A DNA stretch of 64,000 nucleotides from Porphyromonadaceae bacterium. GTDB lineage: Bacteria > Bacteroidota > Bacteroidia > Bacteroidales > Dysgonomonadaceae. The translations under genes and the position numbers were made by a program. How positions within the stretch are numbered: position 1 is the stretch's first letter; each line of letters begins with the position of its first letter. Location: positions 169,039-233,038 of the forward strand of contig JAJFTO010000013.1 of assembly GCA_021372865.1 (NCBI GenBank), in the 5' to 3' direction. This document shows, one piece after another, positions 17,571 through 26,687 of this stretch. The notes beneath the pieces are model-generated. The model did not search any database. It saw only the letters and a program-made list of their open reading frames with translations, and had not been told where the DNA came from.

Positions 17571-19982
17571 ATGAAAAAGAAGATATTCAACTCATCCGAA
17601 ATATCAAGGAGAGATTTTGTGAAACAGTGTGTGATGGGAACAGTTGTATTGTCATCAGGTTCGTTGATAAGTTGTATTGGGCTTCAAAAAAGTTCATCCA
17701 TGCGATGGTCCGCTAGTCAAGTAATTCCGCTCGATCAAAACTGGCTTTTCGGGGGTGAGTTTAAAGAAGGAGCATTAGGCCTTGAATTCAACGATTCTTA
17801 TTATTCAGAAATCAACATTCCTCATTGTGTAGCAAATCTATCATGGCAGGATTGGAAACCCGAAGAATGGCAGAAAATATGGAGCTACCGTCGTTATTTC
17901 ACGTTGCCAAAAAGATTGAGAGGTACGCGTATTTTTCTTCATTTTGAAGGGGTAATGGTTGGTGCCAAGCCCGCTGTCAACGGTCACTTATTACCTTCCC
18001 ATCTAGGCGGCTATTTACCTTTCAGTTATGAAATCACTGATCAGGTGCATGAAGGAGAAAATTTATTGGCGGTAGCCGTGGATTCACGTTGGAGCAATGT
18101 ACCTCCGCAGGGTTCATCTCATGGACCAAAAAGTATTGATTACCTGGAAGCGGGTGGAATTCATCGATCAGTCAGATTGGAAGCCGTACCGCAGATCTAT
18201 ATCAACGATGTATTTGCAAAACCAGTGAACGTGTTGAAAGATGATCGCAGGATTGACTTGAGCTGCTCGATTGATGCAGCAATTTTGCCGAACGAACCGA
18301 TTCAGCTTTTGGTTGAGATGAAGGATGGGGCTAAAGTAATAACGAGTTTAAGGCAAACACTTAATGTAGAGAAAACAGGTCAATCGAAAGTATCTTTAAG
18401 TCTGGCCCGTTTGGGTGAAGTGACCTTATGGGATGTGGACCACCCTTACCTGTATGATATAGTTGTAACGCTGCTTATAGATGGCCATCCATTGCATAAC
18501 TACCAGACACGCGTTGGATTACGAGAGGCTCGCTTTGAGATTGAAGGATTTTTCCTGAATGGTAGACGACTTCAATTATTTGGTTTGAATAGACATGAGA
18601 TATATCCTTATGTTGGTTACGCGATGCCTACCAGGGTGATGCGTCGTGATGCGGAGATCCTTAAGCAAGAGCTCAATTGCAACATGGTTCGCTGCTCCCA
18701 TTACCCACAGAATGAGGCGTTTTTGGATGCCTGTGATGAATTGGGTCTGCTCGTATGGGAAGAGGTTCCCGGTTGGCAATACATTGGTGATGCATCCTGG
18801 AAAGAATTGCTGATCCGTGATGTAAAAGATATGATCATTCGCGATAGAAACCGACCTTCGGTAGTTATTTGGGGTACCAGAGTCAATGAATCTGCAAATG
18901 ATGTTGAACTGTATAAGAAGACGAGAGAGCTGGCAAAAATGTTGGATGATTCAAGACCAACCTCAGGTTCAATGACTGACTGGTCTAGAAAAACCTGGAA
19001 AGAGAAATGGGATGAAGATGTTTTTGCACACGATGATTATCATGCCCGTCCTGACGGTACAGTCGGTATTCACGAGCCAGTTGATGGGTTCCCTTATATG
19101 CTTGCCGAGGCTGTTGGACAGTTCAATTATACCAACAAGAGAAATTTCGATAGTTACTATCGACGATTATCAGATGTAAAGGATCAACAACTGCAGGCAT
19201 TGCGACATGCACAAGCACATAGCCGAGCGGGTGAAAATCGCCATAACAGTGGGGTTATTGCCTGGTGCGCCTTCGAATATGCCAGTTTACTAAATGATCA
19301 TCGAACAGTGAAATATCCCGGGGTGATGGATTTTTTTCGTATTCCCAAACTCGGTGCCACATTTTACTTGGCGCAATGTGATCCCCAAATAAAACCGGTC
19401 ATTCATCCAAACTTTTATTGGGATTTTGGACCAAAGTCACCGAGAGGTCCTGGAAAGAACGTTGCAATATTCTCAAATTGTGAACTGTTGAAAATTTTCA
19501 TCAATGATCAACCCTATGCAGAACTGTTGCCTGATACTAGAAACTATCCCAACCTGAAACATGCTCCTTTTTTTGTGGACCTTGACATTAATGGAAGTGA
19601 CCATCCTGAACTTCGAATTGAGGGTTATGTAAATGGGAAGATGGTTGTTTCACGTTTATTCTCATCCAATCCCCTTCATGATCAACTTCTTCTTGTCGCA
19701 GATGACGCAGAGTTAATTGCCAACGGGTCGGATGCAACACGTGTTATTTTCCGTATCGTTGATCAATTCGGGGGAATTAGGCCATTTGCCAAAGGAAATG
19801 TTAACTTTAAAATTGAGGGTCCAGGAGTGATTATTGGAGACAATCCATTTAATTTGGAAGAAAGTGGTGGATCAGGTGCAATTTGGATCAAATCATTGAA
19901 CCATATCAAAGGAGAGATCAGGGTGATTGCCTCTCATCCTCTGGGAACCAAATCGAGCCTCATCACATCTAAAATTATCTAA
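17571..19982 (+). CDS. GH2-family beta-glycosidase with Tat-like lipoprotein signal
   Basis: An 803-residue GH2 enzyme. The N-terminus has a twin-arginine motif (SRRDFVK, residues 12-18) followed by a hydrophobic stretch and LISC (Cys35), suggesting Tat export and lipid anchoring. Then come the sugar-binding jelly roll (about 50-210), the immunoglobulin-like domain (about 210-320) and the TIM barrel (from about 325, GFFLNGRRLQLFGLNRHE). The acid/base is Glu440 in VVIWGTRVNES; the nucleophile is probably Glu513 in MLAEAVG. About 180 more C-terminal residues look like beta domains. Beta-galactosidase or beta-glucuronidase activity is possible. It sits between GH43 and the first GH59 gene, 7 bases before the latter. 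Confidence 0.88.
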   Translation: MKKKIFNSSEISRRDFVKQCVMGTVVLSSGSLISCIGLQKSSSMRWSASQVIPLDQNWLFGGEFKEGALGLEFNDSYYSEINIPHCVANLSWQDWKPEEWQKIWSYRRYFTLPKRLRGTRIFLHFEGVMVGAKPAVNGHLLPSHLGGYLPFSYEITDQVHEGENLLAVAVDSRWSNVPPQGSSHGPKSIDYLEAGGIHRSVRLEAVPQIYINDVFAKPVNVLKDDRRIDLSCSIDAAILPNEPIQLLVEMKDGAKVITSLRQTLNVEKTGQSKVSLSLARLGEVTLWDVDHPYLYDIVVTLLIDGHPLHNYQTRVGLREARFEIEGFFLNGRRLQLFGLNRHEIYPYVGYAMPTRVMRRDAEILKQELNCNMVRCSHYPQNEAFLDACDELGLLVWEEVPGWQYIGDASWKELLIRDVKDMIIRDRNRPSVVIWGTRVNESANDVELYKKTRELAKMLDDSRPTSGSMTDWSRKTWKEKWDEDVFAHDDYHARPDGTVGIHEPVDGFPYMLAEAVGQFNYTNKRNFDSYYRRLSDVKDQQLQALRHAQAHSRAGENRHNSGVIAWCAFEYASLLNDHRTVKYPGVMDFFRIPKLGATFYLAQCDPQIKPVIHPNFYWDFGPKSPRGPGKNVAIFSNCELLKIFINDQPYAELLPDTRNYPNLKHAPFFVDLDINGSDHPELRIEGYVNGKMVVSRLFSSNPLHDQLLLVADDAELIANGSDATRVIFRIVDQFGGIRPFAKGNVNFKIEGPGVIIGDNPFNLEESGGSGAIWIKSLNHIKGEIRVIASHPLGTKSSLITSKII

Positions 19983-19989
19983 TAAAGCC

Positions 19990-22440
19990 ATGGATCATAA
20001 AAAATATTTCTTTTTGCATTTATATTTAATCTGTCTATTGCAAACTTTTGCCCAAACAACAACAGTTGTTGAGCAGGGAAAAGGTTCAAGTACTCCACGG
20101 GTTAATATGCCAGTCATTCTGATCGATTTTCAAAGTGATGGGCGAATTTTTGATGGTGTGGGTGCAATCAGTGCCGGTGCTTCATCCCGTTTGCTTTATG
20201 ATTATCCTGAGCCAGAAAGAAGTCAAATCCTGGATTACCTTTTTTTACCCAATTACGGTGCCTCATTGCAAATACTGAAAGTAGAGATTGGAGGTGATAT
20301 GGATGCTACTTCTGGGGCTGAACCCAGCCATATGCGTACACCTGATGATCTGGATTGTGGTCGGGGTTATGAATGGTGGCTAATGAAAGAGGCCAAAGCC
20401 CGAAATCCGAAGATTAAACTTTATGCATTGGAATGGGGTGCTCCAGGATGGTTTGAGGATGGATATTGGTCGGCAGATAACATCGATTATATTCTTGCCT
20501 GGCTTCGTTGCGCCAGATCGAATGGATTAACCATTGATTATCTGGGTGGAGGGAATGAAATGGGTTACGACAAACGGTTTTATGTCCTGCTTAAGAAGGC
20601 GCTGATTGACAAAGGATTTGAGCACATTAAAGTGGTAGCGTCAGATAATCATCATCCGCCGGTATATTGGAAAGTTGCTACTGACATGAAGTGTGATCCA
20701 GAATTTAATGATGCTATCGATATAATTGGGGAACATGATGTATGCCATTGGCGAACACCATATTGTCACTGTGATGTCACTGAAGATGCCCTTGTAACGG
20801 GTAAACCACTATGGAACAGCGAGCAAAGCACTGAAGATTATGCTGACTGGGGTCCAGCACTTGCACGTGCGATGAATAGGAATTACATTGATGCAAAAAT
20901 TACCGCCAATTTAAATTGGGGAATGGTTTCTGGTATTTATGGAACCTTCCGCTGTGCGGGAACGGGTTTGATCTTATGCGACAAGCCATGGTCGGGATAT
21001 TATGATTTGGGCAAAGGGGTTTGGGTGGATGCACATACTACCCAATTTGTGGATCCGGGATGGCGTTATGTAGACAGTGGTTGTGGTTATCTTGCTAGCG
21101 GGACAAGTTATGTAGCACTTTTATCCCCTGACAAGGACGATTACAGTATCATCATTGAATCGATGGATGCAACTTCCAGGGAAAAAGTCAAGTTTTTAGT
21201 TCCGGAAAATTATTCCTCCAAAATAGTACACGTTTGGCAAACAAACATGTTTTCTGATGATCCAAATTATCATTTTATCTATTCTCATGAAATCAAACCT
21301 GAAGAAGAGGAGTTCATCCTGAATATTGAACCGGGATATTTGTATTCTCTAACAACAACTGATGGACAGATGAAAGGAAAGGCTAAGTCTATTGCCAAAC
21401 GTACGGAATTATGGCCTCTGCCCTATCAAGAAGATTTTGAGGAGATCAGTGAGTCGAGGATAGCGAAATATTTTTCCGATGTTCATGGTGCTTTTGAAGT
21501 CGCTCCTTGTGGTGGTGATCGGCAAGGGAATTGCTACCGGCAGGTGATTTCATCTGAGCCGATCATCTGGCACAAAGCCAGTATGGATCCTACCACCATC
21601 TTGGGTGATCCGGAGTGGTGGGGAGATTACCAAGTTACTACGGATGTATTGCTGGAGGGATGTGGTTTCGTGGAACTGATAGGGAGAGTTGAGAGTCAGA
21701 TGCGTCATGTCAGTGGTTATCATTTTCAGGTTTCGGCTAAAAATGGTTGGACGCTATATACCGAAGATATGGAAGGTAAATGCACAACACTTGATTCTGG
21801 TCTGAGATCGCTGAGAATTGGTGCCTGGCATCAACTTGAACTCATTTTCGTAAAGGATCAGATTACCGCATCAATTGATGGGAGAGTTGTAACAACTGTC
21901 CGGGATGATAGTCATACTACCGGGCAGATTGGATTGCGTGTAGGTAGTTGGCAGCATGCTCAGTTTGACAATGTTTCAGTGGTTCAAACAGCTGACTGGC
22001 CTCAGTTTCTACAATCTGATCGGATAAGTGTTAAAGCATCAAGCACTCATGAAGAGCCTTATTTGGGCTATTTACTATCTCCTCATAAAATAATTGATAA
22101 TCGTTTGGAATCGATGTGGCGTTCTGAGTGGGATCCTCCTGCCTCTATGCCTCAATCGGTGACATTTGATCTAGGAGATCACTATTCTGTAAAAGGGATT
22201 GCTTATTATCCCCCCTTGGCAATGGGAAAAGAAGGAATGATTAAAACCTATAACATTTACCATAGTAAGGATGGGGTTAATTTTCTCAAAGTAACCTCTG
22301 GTAATTGGAAGTTGTCAACAGCTACAAAAACAGCCAAGTGGATTTCGGAAGAAAAGGTACGTTATATTAAACTGGAAATTATTGAGGCCGAAGGAAAATG
22401 CGCTGCAGTAGGTGAATTGAAAATATTATTGGGTATATAG
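19990..22440 (+). CDS. GH59 galactocerebrosidase-family beta-galactosidase (copy 1)
   Basis: An 816-residue secreted enzyme. I chose ATG 19990, which gives a signal peptide ending QTFAQ and starts 7 bases after the GH2 stop; the longer frame from 19927 overlaps GH2. It follows animal galactosylceramidase (GALC, GH59) closely: FDGVGAISAGASSRLL, DYPEPERSQILDYLF, NYGASLQILKVEIGGD, YEWWLMKEAK. The acid/base is Glu190 (GGGNEMGYD) and the nucleophile Glu278 (WNSEQST). TIM barrel, beta-sandwich and lectin-like domains follow, with a C-terminal F5/8-type domain from about residue 665. GH59 cleaves terminal beta-D-galactosides. The residue before the NE pair is Gly instead of the usual Trp. A paralogue follows 59 bases downstream. 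Confidence 0.92.
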   Translation: MDHKKYFFLHLYLICLLQTFAQTTTVVEQGKGSSTPRVNMPVILIDFQSDGRIFDGVGAISAGASSRLLYDYPEPERSQILDYLFLPNYGASLQILKVEIGGDMDATSGAEPSHMRTPDDLDCGRGYEWWLMKEAKARNPKIKLYALEWGAPGWFEDGYWSADNIDYILAWLRCARSNGLTIDYLGGGNEMGYDKRFYVLLKKALIDKGFEHIKVVASDNHHPPVYWKVATDMKCDPEFNDAIDIIGEHDVCHWRTPYCHCDVTEDALVTGKPLWNSEQSTEDYADWGPALARAMNRNYIDAKITANLNWGMVSGIYGTFRCAGTGLILCDKPWSGYYDLGKGVWVDAHTTQFVDPGWRYVDSGCGYLASGTSYVALLSPDKDDYSIIIESMDATSREKVKFLVPENYSSKIVHVWQTNMFSDDPNYHFIYSHEIKPEEEEFILNIEPGYLYSLTTTDGQMKGKAKSIAKRTELWPLPYQEDFEEISESRIAKYFSDVHGAFEVAPCGGDRQGNCYRQVISSEPIIWHKASMDPTTILGDPEWWGDYQVTTDVLLEGCGFVELIGRVESQMRHVSGYHFQVSAKNGWTLYTEDMEGKCTTLDSGLRSLRIGAWHQLELIFVKDQITASIDGRVVTTVRDDSHTTGQIGLRVGSWQHAQFDNVSVVQTADWPQFLQSDRISVKASSTHEEPYLGYLLSPHKIIDNRLESMWRSEWDPPASMPQSVTFDLGDHYSVKGIAYYPPLAMGKEGMIKTYNIYHSKDGVNFLKVTSGNWKLSTATKTAKWISEEKVRYIKLEIIEAEGKCAAVGELKILLGI

Positions 22441-22499
22441 ATCAGGATTTCCTCCTGATACGATTGGATATAAGTATTAACTTTTAATAATGCATTCAG

Positions 22500-24986
22500 A
22501 TGAAAGTAAGCAAATGTTTATTCAGATTAATGATTCTTCTTGCTGGGGTCACGCTTTATTCTTGTAGAGGAACGGTAAAATCAAGTGAGTTTGTTACATC
22601 CGAGCAACCCGCTGAGGGTGTAATTGTATACATTAACGGAGAAGATACTGGTCGTCTTTTCGATGGTCTTGGAGCGATAAGTGCCGGAGCCTCATCCCGT
22701 CTGCTGTTTGATTATCCCGAACCGGAAAGAAGCCAAATATTGGATTATCTCTTTAAACCCAACTACGGAGCTTCGCTTCAGATTTTGAAAATCGAAATTG
22801 GGAGCGATATGAATTCAACTGATGGGTCGGAAGCTAGTCACAGGCGTATACCTGATGAAGTCAACTGCGACAGAGGATACGAATGGTGGCTTGCACAGGA
22901 AGCGAAAAAAAGAAACCCTGATATAAAACTGATTGGTCTCGCCTGGGGTGCACCTGCCTGGGTGGGTGAGTTCTGGTCGGATGCCACAATCGATTATATA
23001 CTTTCATGGGTCGATTGTGCCGAATCCAATGGTATCCAAATCGATTACCTGGGTGGATGGAACGAGAAAGGATGGAATGCCGATTGGTACATTGCTTTCG
23101 ACAAAGCTTTGGAAGAGCGATATCCAAATATTCAGATTATTGGTGCCGACGATGTGCATCGACCATGGTCAATTGCTGAAGAGATGACCAAAAACGAAGC
23201 ACTCCGGGAAGCTGTTGATATTGTGGGAGATCATAGTCCTTGTGGGTGGCGCACAGCCTATGCCGATTGTAGTAGTACAGAAGCAGCCAGGAGCCTGAAT
23301 AAACCACTATGGTGTGCCGAACATAGCTCCATGGGGCATGATGTGGGAGCAAAACCATTGGCCAGAGCAACAAATAGACTGTATATCGACGGAGAGATAA
23401 CCAGTCATATTGTCTGGTCCCTAATATCAGCATGGTATGCCAATTTTCCAATTGCTGATACAGGACTAATGCTAGCGGAATGGCCCTGGTCTGGATACTA
23501 TCGTGTTGGAAAGAGTATCTGGGCATTTGCCCATACTTCGCAATTTGTTCAACCTGGCTGGCAATATCTTGATCAAGCCTGTCAATTTTTACCTTCCGGA
23601 GCTACGATAGTCACTCTCAAATCACCTGATGAGAAAGATTATTCAATTGTGATGGAGTCTATTGATGCAGAGGTTATTGATACGGTTACTTTTCACATTG
23701 GCGGCGGATTGCCTCAGTCAAAAAAATTACAACTATGGGTGACCAACCTTGATTCAGATAAATCGGAAGATCATTTTGTGCAAATTGGTGAAATTAACCC
23801 AATAAATGCCTCCTTTAATGTTATCGTTAAGCCGGGATATATTTATACGCTTTCGACTACGACCGGTCAACAGAAAGGTACAGCCATGCCAAGAGCAGCG
23901 ATTGCGGATCAAATGGAATTGCCTTTCGATGAAGATTTTGAAAATTATGGTGAAGGAAAGCTTGCCCGTTTCTTCTCTGATGTTAACGGGGGATTTGAGA
24001 CAGCCCCGGGTGGCGCGGAAGGAACAGGCTTCAGCTACCGTCAGGTCGTCCAGGCACAACCGGTCAGCTGGTGGCACGGCAATATGAGACCGGCCACACT
24101 GGTGGGCGATCCTCGTTGGTGGGGGGATTATGAGGTTAGTGCCGATTTGCTGCTGGAAGAGCCCGGATATGCAGAGCTTTTGGGACGTGTATCAGCTCAG
24201 GCTGGTATGACAATCGTCGGTCTTCATCTTCAAATTAATGATCAGGGAGAATGGAAACTTTATAGTGAAGATTTTGACAGCAGTTCGCAGGTGATGTTAT
24301 CGGATGGTGGAGTGTTTGCCCGATCGAAAATGACACTGGATTCAGGAAAAGTGGATTTTGGCATACATGAATGGCATCGTTTAACACTAAAGATGAAGGG
24401 GGAACAGGTTGATGTCTTGATTGACAATAAGTTGATATCCAGTGTGAAGGATGATTATCATACATCCGGTCAGGTAGGTATGCTGGTCAGCCCCTGGAAT
24501 TTGGCTCGCTTTGACAATGTCCGGGTGAAACGGACTGCCGAATGGCCGAAGCTGATCCCGCAAGAAAAGATTGCCATAACAGCCACCAGTGATCATCCTG
24601 CATTTGAGCGTGGATATGATTATGCTGCTAAAAATGCAATAGACGGTCGGCCGGAGACGGCATGGCATTCTGAATGGCAACCCAGGAAAAACCTGCCGCA
24701 ATCTCTTACGCTGGATTTAGGTGGGGAATATCCGGTTCAGGGATTGATCTACCAACCCCGACTGACTTCCAATATCAAAGGTGTTATTACAGAATATCTG
24801 ATTGAAGTGAGTGACGATGGTGAAAATTTCCGCAAAGTATCCTCTGGAAAATGGGCACTCTCTTCAGCAACGAAAAAAATTGATTGGGAAGATGATGAGA
24901 CGATCCGCTTTATCAGGTTTACGGCAACAGATGCTGGTGGAGGTGTCTCTGCATCAGTAGGAGAGATTAATATAATCGTTCAATAA
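22500..24986 (+). CDS. GH59 galactocerebrosidase-family beta-galactosidase (copy 2, lipoprotein)
   Basis: An 828-residue paralogue of the preceding gene, with the same domain order: GH59 TIM barrel, beta-sandwich, lectin-like domain and C-terminal F5/8-type domain (ITATSDHPAF onward, about residue 690). It differs in its signal: MKVSKCLFRLMILL...LYSC with lipobox Cys22, so it is membrane-anchored while copy 1 looks soluble. Catalytic residues are Glu189 (GGWNEKGWN) and Glu274 (WCAEHSS). Human GALC uses Glu182 and Glu258, at comparable positions. Two differently located GH59 enzymes in one PUL suggest sequential or linkage-specific galactose removal. Whether they act on a polysaccharide or a glycolipid is unknown. 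Confidence 0.92.
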   Translation: MKVSKCLFRLMILLAGVTLYSCRGTVKSSEFVTSEQPAEGVIVYINGEDTGRLFDGLGAISAGASSRLLFDYPEPERSQILDYLFKPNYGASLQILKIEIGSDMNSTDGSEASHRRIPDEVNCDRGYEWWLAQEAKKRNPDIKLIGLAWGAPAWVGEFWSDATIDYILSWVDCAESNGIQIDYLGGWNEKGWNADWYIAFDKALEERYPNIQIIGADDVHRPWSIAEEMTKNEALREAVDIVGDHSPCGWRTAYADCSSTEAARSLNKPLWCAEHSSMGHDVGAKPLARATNRLYIDGEITSHIVWSLISAWYANFPIADTGLMLAEWPWSGYYRVGKSIWAFAHTSQFVQPGWQYLDQACQFLPSGATIVTLKSPDEKDYSIVMESIDAEVIDTVTFHIGGGLPQSKKLQLWVTNLDSDKSEDHFVQIGEINPINASFNVIVKPGYIYTLSTTTGQQKGTAMPRAAIADQMELPFDEDFENYGEGKLARFFSDVNGGFETAPGGAEGTGFSYRQVVQAQPVSWWHGNMRPATLVGDPRWWGDYEVSADLLLEEPGYAELLGRVSAQAGMTIVGLHLQINDQGEWKLYSEDFDSSSQVMLSDGGVFARSKMTLDSGKVDFGIHEWHRLTLKMKGEQVDVLIDNKLISSVKDDYHTSGQVGMLVSPWNLARFDNVRVKRTAEWPKLIPQEKIAITATSDHPAFERGYDYAAKNAIDGRPETAWHSEWQPRKNLPQSLTLDLGGEYPVQGLIYQPRLTSNIKGVITEYLIEVSDDGENFRKVSSGKWALSSATKKIDWEDDETIRFIRFTATDAGGGVSASVGEINIIVQ

Positions 24987-24998
24987 ACCAAGTATGTA

Positions 24999-26393
24999 TT
25001 GATTATGAATAATATATATATATTGAAACAAAACTGGAGATTGTATTTACTTTTCACTGGAGTGCCCATTACTTCAATTTCAGGGAATAATGATTCTTCA
25101 GGTTATGAGAAGCCTAATATTTTGGTTTTTATGGCAGATGATCTTGGTACTCATGAATTGAGCTGCTATGGTGGTGAAAATATTGTAACTCCTAATATTG
25201 ATAGGTTGGCCAATGAGGGGATGCTGTTTAGTCATAATTATGCATCTGCAACAATGAGTGTGCCTATCCGGGCATCACTTTACACTGGTTTGTATCCTGT
25301 CAGGCATGGATCGTATCAGAATCACAAATCTTCCAATCCGGATATCAAGAGTATCACAAATTATTTACCAGAATTAGGCTATCGGGTTGGAAGGAGTGGC
25401 AAGCGCCATTCGACTCCTAAATCAGTTTATGATTTTGTTGAAATACCCGGCTTTGAGGTTGACTGTGTCTCAAAGACTGCACATTTCTCAACCGATAGGA
25501 TTAAAGAATTTATAATCACGGATGAACAGCCATTTTGTCTGTTTGTCTGTAGCATACATCCACATGTTCCCTGGACTTGGGGTGACAAAGAGGCAATTGA
25601 TTCCGATAAAATTGTGCTTCCACCCAATTTTGTAGATAATCCAGATACCCGAAATATTTACCGTGATTATCTGGCCGAGATTAACGCATTGGATAAAGAA
25701 GTGGGCTCAGTAATCAAGATGCTGGAAGAAACCGGTAAGTTGAATAATACGCTGATCATTTTTCTTGGTGAACAAGGACCTCAATTCCCATTTGGAAAAT
25801 GGACATGTTATAGATACGGTCAACATAGTGCTTTTATAGCACGATATCCTGATAAAATTGAAGCAGGTAAAACCAGCAATGCAATGATTCAATATGAGGA
25901 TATCCTTCCAATGTTGATAGATTTTTGTGGTGGGGAGAGTGTGACGGAAATGGATGGGCGCAGTTTTCTTCAGGTTTTGTATGGTAACCAGGAAGAGCAT
26001 CGTAATTGGGTGTATGGGATACATAATAATATTCCAGAAGGTACAGCATACCCTATCAGAAGTATACAGAATAAGAAATATAAATTGATTATGAATTTGA
26101 TTCCAGAGGCAAATTATTTTGAAAAACACCTGATGAATGCTACTATTCGGGGGCAAGGTTGGAAAAACTGGCTGGAAAGTGCCAAGAATGATCCTGAAGC
26201 CAAAAGTTTAGTGGATCGTTATGTAAAACGCCCTGCATTGGAATTTTATGATATTGAGAATGATCCATGGGAGTTGATTAACTTAGGAGATAATCAACAA
26301 TATGCAGAAATAATTTCAATGATGGAAAATGAGCTGCATAAGTGGATGTTACAACAAGAGGATAAAGGAGTTGCAATGGATATTCCTTTTTGA
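24999..26393 (+). CDS. S1-family sulfatase with serine-type active site
   Basis: A 464-residue sulfatase of the alkaline phosphatase superfamily, resembling heparan N-sulfatase-like members. Metal-binding residues occur in PNILVFMADDLG (Asp47, Asp48). The formylglycine motif is SVPIRASLYTG with Ser87 at the position to be oxidised, so activation would need the radical-SAM maturase (anSME); no such gene is in the window. The fourth motif position is Ile, where Ser or Ala is more common. A hydrophobic N-terminus suggests export; ATG 25005 is an alternative start. It starts 12 bases after GH59 copy 2 and is AT-rich. The substrate is presumably a sulfated sugar of the target glycan. A decayed second sulfatase follows. 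Confidence 0.9.
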   Translation: MIMNNIYILKQNWRLYLLFTGVPITSISGNNDSSGYEKPNILVFMADDLGTHELSCYGGENIVTPNIDRLANEGMLFSHNYASATMSVPIRASLYTGLYPVRHGSYQNHKSSNPDIKSITNYLPELGYRVGRSGKRHSTPKSVYDFVEIPGFEVDCVSKTAHFSTDRIKEFIITDEQPFCLFVCSIHPHVPWTWGDKEAIDSDKIVLPPNFVDNPDTRNIYRDYLAEINALDKEVGSVIKMLEETGKLNNTLIIFLGEQGPQFPFGKWTCYRYGQHSAFIARYPDKIEAGKTSNAMIQYEDILPMLIDFCGGESVTEMDGRSFLQVLYGNQEEHRNWVYGIHNNIPEGTAYPIRSIQNKKYKLIMNLIPEANYFEKHLMNATIRGQGWKNWLESAKNDPEAKSLVDRYVKRPALEFYDIENDPWELINLGDNQQYAEIISMMENELHKWMLQQEDKGVAMDIPF

Positions 26394-26404
26394 TGATTGT
26401 TGGT

Positions 26405-26672
26405 TACATATACCAGAAAGAATGTATAAAGAAGATATAATAAAGCCATCGCATGCCAGCAGTCCCGGTTTATATCGTAAAGGTATAACACCCAGATACG
26501 AGGGTGGTTCTAAGGGGAAGAGAATTTATGAAGCCATGTAAGATTACCACTCCAAAGTATTTTCACAAGTGGTAACCCGTATGGATTTGTTTCCAACATG
26601 GAACGGACTGCTGGTCCGGAAGTTCCTGCTGACCGAATCATTGACGGGGAATTGGCAACTTTATGTTGAACA
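26405..26672 (+). pseudogene. Decayed remnant of a second sulfatase
   Basis: No intact gene is present between the sulfatase and GH116, but fragments translate to late sulfatase sequence. One + frame reads SSPGLYRKGITPRYEGG (about 26459-26510), like the RG.KG..YEGG element, then after a TAA at 26539-26541 continues KVFSQVVTRMDLFPTW (about 26553-26600), matching the conserved VVTxMDLFPT motif. A second frame then reads TAGPEVPADRIIDGE (about 26605-26650), which normally follows directly. The gene is therefore interrupted by at least one stop and one frameshift, and lacks its N-terminal active-site half. Confidence 0.7.
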
Positions 26673-26687
26673 AGTATATTGACAAAA

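Noticed and set aside
26329..26541. Open frame of 70 codons at the end of the sulfatase gene
   Set aside because: Its first third overlaps the intact sulfatase gene in another frame, and its later part is explained as sulfatase remnant. It has no promoter or ribosome binding site, so it is not called as a gene.
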